NCBI GenBank assembly: GCA_037178625.1
Contig: JAWZXG010000068.1
Coordinates: 1-36,963 of the forward strand
Direction: 5' to 3'
DNA: 36,963 nt
Origin: Skeletonema tropicum
Lineage: Eukaryota > Bacillariophyta > Thalassiosirophyceae > Thalassiosirales > Thalassiosiraceae
Position 1 is the first letter of the stretch, and each line of letters opens with the position of its first letter. Below are positions 1-9,642 of this stretch, one piece after another. The notes beneath the pieces are model-generated. The model did not search any database. It had not been told where the DNA came from and worked only from the letters and a program-made list of their open reading frames with translations. Made by a program: the position numbers and the translations under genes.

Positions 1-48
1 TACTGCATAATCCATGCCATCACAGCATACCATACCATAGCAATCAAG

Positions 49-1266
49 ATGATGATTATGAAGAAGCAGCGAACAGCACGACGACGACGACTAAGCACTA
101 CCGTCGTGGCGGCGACGACAATTGCTCTTCTCTCAGTTGCCGCCACAATATCTGCATTTGCGCCGCCGCCATTGAGCGAGCGCATCATCTCTACTGCTAC
201 TGTTTCTCTCCAAAGCACCAGTTCTCAAAATCCATCATCATCATCGGACGAGGAGCTCACCATCGAAGGCTACTCACGCTGCCTCTCACCACGAGAAGCC
301 AAACGATCCGTCAAGAATGAGTCCCGCCAATACAGTATCATCGATCGCAAGCCCAAGTGGCAAAGACCTCTTTCGTTGGTGTCCAAGGGAGTGAAGAAAG
401 TGATTACCCAGAAGCCGAAGAAGCCTGGCTCGCTTATTTTGTTGAGGTGTGGGGAATCCAAGTGGACCAAGACTGGGCGGTTCACAGGTTGGGGTGAGTC
501 TGAGTAGATTATACTTATCATGTATGTGTGCATGAATATATGCATACAATACATGCACATGCATAGAACTATGTACTAACACTAACACGCTCGATCTACA
601 ATACCTCCACATCCACATTACACAACATACAGCCGATCCAGACATTATCAAACCAGGAATACTCGAAATGGAACATGCCGCTCGCCTCCTCCTAAGCGAG
701 GGCTACGAACCAGACATCATCTACACATCACGATTAACCCGCGCCGTCAAAAGTACATGGGCAGTCCTCAACGAACTCAACGCTCCCTATTTGCCCGTCT
801 ACAAAAGTTGGCGTCTCAATGAACGGAATTATGGAGCATTGACTGGATTGAAAAAGATGGATGCCGCCAAAGAATTGGGTGTGGAGGTGGTGCAGGCTTG
901 GAGGAATTCGCTCAAGGCTAGGCCACCGCCGATGAAGAAGGATGATACGTATTATCCAGGAAAGGATCGCAGATACGAGGATCTTACGGAGGAGCAGATT
1001 CCCTTGACGGAGAGTTTGATGGATTGTATGGAGAGGGCTAGGCCGCTTTGGGAGTATGGGATTAGAAAGGAGCTTGAAGGGGGAATTGATGCTGCTGCCG
1101 TGTCAAGAATACACACAACAATCAACTGGATAAGTAAGTATTTGATAACTTTTTGAATGATGATTTGCAATGAGAATGTGTGTTTGTGTGTGAGAGATAA
1201 TATAGAATACAATAATCATTACTATTACTTTCTGCATTCCTTCCAGATTATTCAGCAAATAAATAA
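49..1266 (+). CDS. Plastid-targeted phosphoglycerate mutase-like protein, truncated, active-site substituted (unit 1)
   Basis: Proposed exons are 49-493, 633-1133 and 1247-1266, with GT-AG introns of 139 and 113 bp (donors GTGAGT and GTAAGT), giving 321 aa. Residues 1-35 form a signal peptide: basic start, hydrophobic 18-34, then S-A-F-A-P, like the diatom plastid ASAFAP motif. A Ser-rich, then basic linker runs to about 126. The dPGM domain starts at about 129 and aligns to E. coli GpmA at a constant offset of 123. Conserved: ESxW, GRFTGW, R185 (R62), E212 (E89, the acid/base residue) in L-N-E-R-N-Y-G-A-L, R239 (R116), and the YPG and PLTESL segments. Changed: C134 replaces the phospho-accepting H11, T140 replaces N17, N240 replaces R117. 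Around H309 the second histidine motif is poorly kept, and the last ~60 family residues are missing. Mutase activity is therefore unlikely (inference). The splice at 493/633 restores the domain without a gap, which supports intron 1. AATAAA overlaps the stop. The first ATG of M-M-I-M puts the signal peptide at the N-terminus. If intron 2 is retained, the frame stops at 1156 after K-Y-L-I-T-F. Confidence 0.8.
494..632 (+). other. Intron 1 of the unit-1 mutase-like gene
   Basis: Donor GTGAGT and acceptor ACATACAG, phase 1. Splicing joins G-W to A-D-P-D, exactly the spacing of G-W-Y-D-V-D in GpmA, whereas unspliced reading stops three codons later. The intron holds several ATGCAT/CATGCA repeats. 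In units 4, 5 and 8 it is 140 bp because of one extra A; in unit 2 it is 142 bp. Confidence 0.85.
1134..1246 (+). other. Probable intron 2 of the unit-1 mutase-like gene
   Basis: Donor GTAAGT and acceptor CATTCCTTCCAG after a pyrimidine-rich tract. Splicing leads to a tiny terminal exon coding N-Y-S-A-N-K and a stop. The read-through alternative gives S-K-Y-L-I-T-F and a stop; its K-Y-L resembles the K-Y-L that follows the second histidine motif in dPGMs. It is therefore uncertain whether this is a true intron, a retained intron, or a cryptic site in a decayed exon. Other units have one extra T in it (114 bp). Confidence 0.55.
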
Positions 1267-1531
1267 TAGATGATATCTTCCCTGTAGAGCTCGTAGTAAG
1301 ACAAATAGTGGCTCATTAGAAAGGCCATTCAATGCAGAATGAGCTACACCGCACCCTTTAGAATCATAAAAGCGCCTCTCATTTACTAACCCACACTATC
1401 GTATTTCCACGAACACCCCCCAAACTCGTTCTCAATTCTCTATCTCGCTCCGATGTATCGTCTCCAGATAGATTCACCTTTTCCTCCATAACTTTTGATG
1501 AAGTGATTGTATGAAGGTGATGAGTAGTGAT
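1267..1531. other. 3' flank of the mutase-like gene (unit 1)
   Basis: No open frame of note and no recognised RNA gene. It holds a small imperfect stem at about 1306-1348 (TGGCTCATT against AATGAGCTA). I searched it for the missing dPGM C-terminus, in particular an H-G-N-S/H-A-N-T type motif, and found none. Equivalent stretches are 4648-4913, 8007-8274, 11380-11645, 14744-15009, 18106-18371, 21467-21731, 24842-25107, 28205-28470, 31566-31831 and 34928-35192. Unit 3 has an extra AT in GATATAGATT, and unit 7 lacks one C in CACCCTTT. Confidence 0.6.
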
Positions 1532-2896
1532 TTGGAAAGCTCTCGCCACGCTCTATCGAATAGTACTATTGCCAAAGCCAAATATCGATGTTTTGTCAAT
1601 CGATTCAACTCGAGAGGGGTCTAGAAAGTCAATCCCAGCGCCAAACTCGCCCCAAAATTTTCAGATTTTCATCAAAATGAACAGAATGACCTCCACCGCC
1701 ATCAATAACAACATTACCACCAATATCATGAACATAATAAGTAATCACAGTTCGGGCAGGGGCCCTGCCCTCACAAAACACACTTCCCTTAATGCAGCGC
1801 CGTCCATGACAATTGTTACGTGCGAGATCTCAAAAAAGCGACCACCTTCATCGCGGCAACCTCACAGTACTCACTGCTCGGGCTCCTGCGGTCGCCCTCG
1901 CACAATACAGATGCTGCACTGAGGCGCCGTCAATGATAGGTTGGCACGTCGAGGAGTGTGATCCATGTTAGGTTGGCACGACGTATTACTTATCACAGCT
2001 CGGGCAAGCCCTCGCTCTCACTGTCATCTTCCACTTGCCTCGACTCCGCTCGGCATGTTGTTGTATTCATGTTCATTATCAATACCCTCCTCCTCCAACC
2101 ACAAGCAACAACAACAACTCGCATCCTCCTTCTCCTCCAACATCATCGTCGTCGGCAATCTTAATCTTAGTCGTTGTTGCTTGTGGTTGGAGGAGGACGA
2201 TCATTGCCGACGATGATGTTGGAGGAGGAGTACTGTACATACAGTTGCTTGTGGATGGTGGAGGAGATGTTGATTGACATTATTATTTATCATGCGTCCA
2301 ACTCCTTCTTCTCATCATCCTTCCTCCTCCAACCACAACCAACATGCAGTATCGATGATGTGGTTGGAGGAGGAAGGATGAGAAGAAGTAGTGGCTTGTG
2401 GTTGGAGTAGTATGTATTATGTATTGTAGTGGTTGGAGGAGGAAGATGACAACATCGTCGTCAGCAACAATCTATTACATCGTAGTACTATCTATCGCCG
2501 AGCGTAGTCGAGGCAAGTTAATGTTGTGATGGTGGATAGTAAGATGGACGATGGACGATGGACGATACCATACCGGAACTAAGTTCATGATCTTCGCTCC
2601 ATTACGTGTCGTTCTTCAGCGAAGCGTTTGAATGCGCTGCACCTGAAGTTTCATTGATGAGGCTGATCTAGGAGAAGTGTCTTCAGCGAAGCGTGCGAGG
2701 GCCCTGCCCGAGCACTGTTTTGTCACGTTGATTTAGGTGGTCGCTTTTTTTGGATCTTCGACGTATTGTACCGACTGTCTCGGATGAGGCTGATCGTAAA
2801 GAGTGTAATTGCGAGGGCTTGCCCGAGCAGTGTTTTATTAATTTTGACGATGGCAATAATGGTACTAATCGATAGAGCTTCAAAAGAGCTTTCCAA
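1532..2896. mobile_element. Foldback-like element with imperfect inverted arms (unit 1)
   Basis: Landmarks of the left half return in reverse order and complement in the right half. TTGGAAAGCTCT with GCTCTATCGA (1532-1561) mirrors TCGATAGAGC with AGAGCTTTCCAA (2870-2896). AAAAAAGCGACCACCT (1833-1848) mirrors AGGTGGTCGCTTTTTTT (2735-2751). CTCGGGCAAGCCCTCGC (1998-2014) mirrors 2810-2826. CTTGCCTCGACTCCGCTCGG (from 2034) mirrors 2498-2517 with one mismatch. The arms are about 400-500 bp and imperfect, with local direct duplications; the core is about 440 bp. No transposase frame is visible. It resembles foldback or MITE-like non-autonomous elements; target-site duplications cannot be judged because no empty site is present. 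Confidence 0.6.
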
Positions 2897-3415
2897 CGGT
2901 GGTCATATTGTTGGTTTTGATAATTTTGACATATGATGTGAAAAATCGGGATGGGAGGCCGAATTTCAAGCCACTGGTCACTTTCTGACCCTGTTTTTGA
3001 CCGAATCTATCTGTAAAAAGTCCTCCAATAAGCTGATTATACGCCTAATCGATAGAGCTTGATTAGAGCTTTCCAAAAACGCCACTGATCGTCATGATTG
3101 GGCCTCTAGAAGGCAAGATACGGCAAGATAATATTAGATATTCAAATCATGGTGCATTTGGATTGAAGCAAGGTCTTGGATGGAGAAGGTGGTACCGGAT
3201 GCTCGGAACGAGATGTCCGTCTGATGATGACCATCTGCTGCTGCTCTATCTCCGCTCCCGCCATATCTTGACAGCTTTGTGAGTTGAGGAACACAACACA
3301 CAAACGCAACATGTATGCGCAATGCCTGCATGAAGATCTTCCTCGCCCGGATCGGAGGAACATTACATACTGCATAATCCATGCCATCACAGCATACCAT
3401 ACCATAGCAATCAAG
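2897..3415. other. Right flank and 5' leader of the unit-2 gene
   Basis: This stretch contains a second copy of the foldback-end motif at 3046-3075 (27 of 30 bases match 2866-2895), a short direct repeat GGCAAGATAC/GGCAAGATAA near 3112-3131, then the probable promoter and 5' UTR of the next gene. I see no convincing TATA box. In other units an in-frame ATG lies 105 nt upstream of the chosen start, but it would bury the signal peptide. Open frames of 60-90 codons here resemble nothing I know. Equivalents: 6272-6788, 9643-10159, 13007-13523, 16370-16886, 19731-20247, 23101-23621, 26468-26984, 29830-30346, 33192-33708 and 36555-36963 (cut by the window end). Confidence 0.55.
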
Positions 3416-4647
3416 ATGATGATTATGAAGAAGCAGCGAACAGCACGACGACGACGACTAAGCACTACCGTCGTGGCGGCGACGACAATTGCTCTTCTCT
3501 CAGTTGCCGCCACAATATCTGCATTTGCGCCGCCGCCATTGAGCGAGCGCATCATCTCTACTGCTACTGTTTCTCTCCAAAGCACCAGTTCTCAAAATCC
3601 ATCATCATCATCGGACGAGGAGCTCACCATCGAAGGCTACTCACGCTGCCTCTCACCACGAGAAGCCAAAACGATCCGTCAAGAATGAGTCCCGCCAATA
3701 CAGTATCATCGATCGCAAGCCCAAGTGGCAAAGACCTCTTTCGTTGGTGTCCAAGGGAGTGAAGAAAGTGATTACCCAGAAGCCGAAGAAGCTCCCTGGC
3801 CTGGCTCGCTTTTGTTGAGGTGTGGGGAATCCAAGTGGACCAAGAGACTGGGCGGTTCACAGGTTGGGGTGAGTCTGAGTAGATTATACTTATCATGTAT
3901 GTGTGGCATGAATATATGCATACAATACATGCACATGCATAGAACTATGTGTACTAACACTAACACGCTCGATCTACAATACCTCCACATCCACATTACA
4001 CAACATACAGCCGATCCAGACATTATCAAACCAGGAATACTCGAAATGGAACATGCCGCTCGCCTCCTCCTAAGCGAGGGCTACGAACCAGACATCATCT
4101 ACACATCACGATTAACCCGCGCCGTCAAAAGTACATGGGCAGTCCTCAACGAACTCAACGCTCCCTATTTTGCCCGTCTACAAAAGTTGGCGTCTCAATG
4201 AACGGAATTATGGAGCATTGACTGGATTGAAAAAGATGGATGCCGCCAAAGAATTGGGTGTGGAGGTGGTGCAGGCTTGGAGGAATTCGCTCAAGGCTAG
4301 GCCACCGCCGATGAAGAAGGATGATACGTATTATCCAGGAAAGGATCGCAGATACGAGGATCTTACGGAGGAGCAGATTCCCTTGACGGAGAGTTTGATG
4401 GGATTGTATGGAGAGGGCTAGGCCGCTTTGGGAGTATGGGATTAGAAAGGAGCTTGAAGGGGGAATTGATGCTGCTGCCGTGTCAAGAATACACACAACA
4501 ATCAACTGGATAAGTAAGTATTTGATAACTTTTTGAATGATGATTTGCAATGAGAATGTGTGTTTGTGTGTGAGAGATAATATTAGAATACAATAATCAT
4601 TACTATTACTTTCTGCATTCCTTCCAGATTATTCAGCAAATAAATAA
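3416..4647 (+). pseudogene. Mutase-like gene, frameshifted (unit 2)
   Basis: Exon equivalents are 3416-3868, 4011-4513 and 4628-4647. This is the most altered copy. Exon 1 has an extra A near 3669 (GCCAAAACGA), a rearranged stretch near 3790-3815 that adds a net 5 nt, and an extra AG near 3845. Exon 2 has an extra T near 4170 (CCCTATTTTGCC) and an extra G near 4400. The first frameshift comes well before the dPGM domain, so no complete protein is encoded as written. All changes are indels in short runs or duplications, so low consensus quality is as likely as real decay. Confidence 0.75.
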
Positions 4648-4913
4648 TAGATGATATCTTCCCTTGTAGAGCTCGTAGTAAGACAAATAGTGGCTCATTA
4701 GAAAGGCCATTCAATGCAGAATGAGCTACACCGCACCCTTTAGAATCATAAAAGCGCCTCTCATTTACTAACCCACACTATCGTATTTCCACGAACACCC
4801 CCCAAACTCGTTCTCAATTCTCTATCTCGCTCCGATGTATCGTCTCCAGATAGATTCACCTTTTCCTCCATAACTTTTGATGAAGTGATTGTATGAAGGT
4901 GATGAGTAGTGAT

Positions 4914-6271
4914 TTGGAAAGCTCTCGCCACGCTCTATCGAATAGTACTATTGCCAAAGCCAAATATCGATGTTTTGTCAATCGATTCAACTCGAGAGGG
5001 GTCTAGAAAGTCAATCCAGCGCCAAACTCGCCCCAAAATTTTCAGATTTTCATCAAAATGAACAGAATGACCTCCACCGCCATCAATAACAACATTACCA
5101 CCAATATCATGAACATAATAAGTAATCACAGTTCGGGCAGGGGCCCTGCCCTCACAAAACACACTTCCTTAATGCAGCGCCGTCCATGACAATTGTTACG
5201 TGCGAGATCTCAAAAAGCGACCACCTTCATCGCGGCAACCTCACAGTACTCACTGCTCGGGCTCCTGCGGTCGCCCTCGCACAATACAGATGCTGCACTG
5301 AGGCGCCGTCAATGATAGGTTGGCACGTCGAGGAGTGTGATCCATGTTAGGTTGGCACGACGTATTACTTATCACAGCTCGGGCAAGCCCTCGCTCTCAC
5401 TGTCATCTTCCACTTGCCTCGACTCCGCTCGGCATGTTGTTGTATTCATGTTCATTATCAATACCCTCCTCCTCCAACCACAAGCAACAACAACAACTCG
5501 CATCCTCCTTCTCCTCCAACATCATCGTCGTCGGCAATCTTAATCTTAGTCGTTGTTGCTTGTGGTTGGAGGAGGACGATCATTGCCGACGATGATGTTG
5601 GAGGAGGAGTACTGTACATACAGTTGCTTGTGGATGGTGGAGGAGATGTTGATTGACATTATTATTTATCATGCGTCCAACTCCTTCTTCTCATCATCCT
5701 TCCTCCTCCAACCACAACCAACATGCAGTATCGATGATGTGGTTGGAGGAGGAAGGATGAGAAGAAGTAGTGGCTTGTGGTTGGAGTAGTATGTATTATG
5801 TATTGTAGTGGTTGGAGGAGGAAGATGACAACATCGTCGTCAGCAACATCTATTACATCGTAGTACTATCTATCGCCGAGCGTAGTCGAGGCAAGTTAAT
5901 GTTGTGATGGTGGATAGTAAGATGGACGATGGACGATGGACGATACCATACCGGAACTAAGTTCATGATCTTCGCTCCATTACGTGTCGTTCTTCAGCGA
6001 AGCGTTTGAATGCGCTGCACCTGAAGTTCATTGATGAGGCTGATCTAGGAGAAGTGTCTTCAGCGAAGCGTGCGAGGGCCCTGCCCGAGCACTGTTTTGT
6101 CACGTTGATTTAGGTGGTCGCTTTTTTTGGATCTTCGACGTATTGTACCGACTGTCTGGATGAGGCTGATCGTAAAGAGTGTAATTGCGAGGGCTTGCCC
6201 GAGCAGTGTTTATTAATTTTGACGATGGCAATAATGGTACTAATCGATAGAGCTTCAAAAGAGCTTTCCAA
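4914..6271. mobile_element. Foldback-like element (unit 2)
   Basis: Matches the unit-1 element with small indels: AATCCAGCG instead of AATCCCAGCG near 5014, and CTTCCTTA instead of CTTCCCTTA near 5166. The interleaved inverted repeats lie at 5467-5606 and the hairpin at 5684-5767. Confidence 0.6.
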
Positions 6272-6788
6272 CGGTGGTCATATTGTTGGTTTTGATAATT
6301 TTGACATATGATGTGAAAATCGGGATGGGAGGCCGAATTTCAAGCCACTGGTCACTTTCTGACCCTGTTTTTGACCGAATCTATCTGTAAAAAGTCCTCC
6401 AATCAAGCTGATTATACGCCTAATCGATAGAGCTTGATTAGAGCTTTCCAAAACGCCACTGATCGTCATGATTGGGCCTCTAGAAGGCAAGATACGGCAA
6501 GATAATATTAGATATTCAAATCATGGTGCATTTGGATTGAAGCAAGGTCTTGGATGGAGAAGGTGGTACCGGATGCTCGGAACGAGATGTCCGTCTGATG
6601 ATGACCATCTGCTGCTGCTCTATCTCCGCTCCCGCCATATCTTGACAGCTTTGTGAGTTGAGGAACACAACACACAACGCAACATGTATGCGCAATGCCT
6701 GCATGAAGATCTTCCTCGCCCGGATCGGAGGAACATTACATACTGCATAATCCATGCCATCACAGCATACCATACCATAGCAATCAAG

Positions 6789-8006
6789 ATGATGATTATG
6801 AAGAAGCAGCGAACAGCACGACGACGACGACTAAGCACTACCGTCGTGGCGGCGACGACAATTGCTCTTCTCTCAGTTGCCGCCACAATATCTGCATTTG
6901 CGCCGCCGCCATTGAGCGAGCGCATCATCTCTACTGCTACTGTTTCTCTCCAAAGCACCAGTTCTCAAAATCCATCATCATCATCGGACGAGGAGCTCAC
7001 CATCGAAGGCTACTCACGCTGCCTCTCACCACGAGAAGCCAAACGATCCGTCAAGAATGAGTCCCGCCAATACAGTATCATCGATCGCAAGCCCAAGTGG
7101 CAAAGACCTCTTTCGTTGGTGTCCAAGGGAGTGAAGAAAGTGATTACCCAGAAGCCGAAGAAGCCTGGCTCGCTTATTTTGTGAGGTGTGGGGAATCCAA
7201 GTGGACCAAGACTGGGCGGTTCACAGGTTGGGGTGAGTCTGAGTAGATTATACTTATCATGTATGTGTGCATGAATATATGCATACAATACATGCACATG
7301 CATAGAACTATGTACTAACACTAACACGCTCGATCTACAATACCTCCACATCCACATTACACAACATACAGCCGATCCAGACATTATCAAACCAGGAATA
7401 CTCGAAATGGAACATGCCGCTCGCCTCCTCCTAAGCGAGGGCTACGAACCAGACATCATCTACACATCACGATTAACCCGCGCCGTCAAAAGTACATGGG
7501 CAGTCCTCAACGAACTCAACGCTCCCTATTTGCCCGTCTACAAAAGTTGGCGTCTCAATGAACGGAATTATGGAGCATTGACTGGATTGAAAAAGATGGA
7601 TGCCGCCAAAGAATTGGGTGTGGAGGTGGTGCAGGCTTGGAGGAATTCGCTCAAGGCTAGGCCACCGCCGATGAAGAAGGATGATACGTATTATCCAGGA
7701 AAGGATCGCAGATACGAGGATCTTACGGAGGAGCAGATTCCCTTGACGGAGAGTTTGATGGATTGTATGGAGAGGGCTAGGCCGCTTTGGGAGTATGGGA
7801 TTAGAAAGGAGCTTGAAGGGGGAATTGATGCTGCTGCCGTGTCAAGAATACACACAACAATCAACTGGATAAGTAAGTATTTGATAACTTTTTGAATGAT
7901 GATTTGCAATGAGAATGTGTGTTTGTGTGTGAGAGATAATATTAGAATACAATAATCATTACTATTACTTTCTGCATTCCTTCCAGATTATTCAGCAAAT
8001 AAATAA
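6789..8006 (+). pseudogene. Mutase-like gene, one-base frameshift in exon 1 (unit 3)
   Basis: Exon equivalents are 6789-7232, 7372-7872 and 7987-8006. One T is missing near 7181 (TTTTGTGAGG against TTTTGTTGAGG), which stops the frame right after S-L-I-L, just before the R-C-G catalytic segment. Exon 2 is otherwise open and identical in translation to unit 1. A single deletion beside a T run is a typical long-read error, so this copy may be intact in reality. Confidence 0.75.
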
Positions 8007-8274
8007 TAGATGATATCTTCCCTTGTAGAGCTCGTAGTAAGACAAATAGTGGCTCATTAGAAAGGCCATTCAATGCAGAATGAGCTACACCGCACCCTTT
8101 AGAATCATAAAAGCGCCTCTCATTTACTAACCCACACTATCGTATTTCCACGAACACCCCCCAAACTCGTTCTCAATTCTCTATCTCGCTCCGATGTATC
8201 GTCTCCAGATATAGATTCACCTTTTCCTCCATAACTTTTGATGAAGTGATTGTATGAAGGTGATGAGTAGTGAT

Positions 8275-9642
8275 TTGGAAAGCTCTCGCCACGCTCTATC
8301 GAATAGTACTATTGCCAAAGCCAAATATCGATGTTTTGTCAATCGATTCAACTCGAGAGGGGTCTAGAAAGTCAATCCCAGCGCCAAACTCGCCCCAAAA
8401 TTTTCAGATTTTCATCAAAATGAACAGAATGACCTCCACCGCCATCAATAACAACATTACCACCAATATCATGAACATAATAAGTAAGTAATCACAGTTG
8501 GGCAGGGCCCTGCCCCTCACAAAACACACTTCCCTTCCCTTAATGCAGCGCCGTCCATGACAATTGTTACGTGCGAGATCTCAAAAAGCGACCACCTTCA
8601 TCGCGGCAACCTCACAGTACTCACTGCTCGGGCTCCTGCGGTCGCCCTCGCACAATACAGATGCTGCACTGAGGCGCCGTCAATGATAGGTTGGCACGTC
8701 GAGGAGTGTGATCCATGTTAGGTTGGCACGACGTATTACTTATCACAGCTCGGGCAAGCCCTCGCTCTCACTGTCATCTTCCACTTGCCTCGACTCCGCT
8801 CGGCATGTTGTTGTATTCATGTTCATTATCAATACCCTCCTCCTCCAACCACAAGCAACAACAACAACTCGCATCCTCCTTCTCCTCCAACATCATCGTC
8901 GTCGGCAATCTTAATCTTAGTCGTTGTTGCTTGTGGTTGGAGGAGGACGATCATTGCCGACGATGATGTTGGAGGAGGAGTACTGTACATACAGTTGCTT
9001 GTGGATGGTGGAGGAGATGTTGATTGACATTATTATTTATCATGCGTCCAACTCCTTCTTCTCATCATCCTTCCTCCTCCAACCACAACCAACATGCAGT
9101 ATCGATGATGTGGTTGGAGGAGGAAGGATGAGAAGAAGTAGTGGCTTGTGGTTGGAGTAGTATGTATTATGTATTGTAGTGGTTGGAGGAGGAAGATGAC
9201 AACATCGTCGTCAGCAACATCTATTACATCGTAGTACTATCTATCGCCGAGCGTAGTCGAGGCAAGTTAATGTTGTGATGGTGGATAGTAAGATGGACGA
9301 TGGACGATGGACGATACCATACCGGAACTAAGTTCATGATCTTCGCTCCATTACGTGTCGTTCTTCAGCGAAGCGTTTGAATGCGCTGCACCTGAAGTTC
9401 ATTGATGAGGCTGATCTAGGAGAAGTGTCTTCAGCGAAGCGTGCGAGGGCCCTGCCCGAGCACTGTTTTGTCACGTTGATTTAGGTGGTCGCTTTTTTTG
9501 GATCTTCGACGTATTGTACCGACTGTCTGGATGAGGCTGATCGTAAAGAGTGTAATTGCGAGGGCTTGCCCGAGCAGTGTTTATTAATTTTGACGATGGC
9601 AATAATGGTACTAATCGATAGAGCTTCAAAAGAGCTTTCCAA
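8275..9642. mobile_element. Foldback-like element (unit 3)
   Basis: Differs from other units near 8481-8520. TAAGTAAGTAATC carries a 4-nt duplication, and the GC-rich palindrome reads GGGCAGGGCCCTGCCC, a perfect 16-bp palindrome, where other units have GGGCAGGGGCCCTGCCC. CCCTT is also duplicated near 8531. The interleaved inverted repeats lie at 8838-8977 and the hairpin at 9055-9138. Confidence 0.6.

Noticed and set aside
1958..2410. Four overlapping plus-strand open frames of 68-83 codons in the foldback core, repeated in each unit
   Set aside because: They overlap in different frames of the low-complexity, inverted-repeat core (Thr/Asn/Ser/Pro-rich and Gly/Val-rich translations) and match no family I know. 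They follow from composition.
3094..3282. 62-codon plus-strand open frame and the 70-codon minus-strand frame beside it
   Set aside because: Short, unmatched to any family I know, overlapping each other's region, and partly inside the element-end motif. No coding support.
1247..3415. The missing dPGM C-terminal exon somewhere in the spacer
   Set aside because: I looked on both strands for the H-G-N-S or H-A-N-T motif and the conserved P-x-G-x-P region and found neither.
3142..3585. Minus-strand open frame of 112-147 codons opposite the gene's first exon
   Set aside because: It lies antisense to the signal-peptide exon, where triplet-like repeats (GACGACGAC, ATCATCATC) keep several frames open. 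It is a shadow frame.
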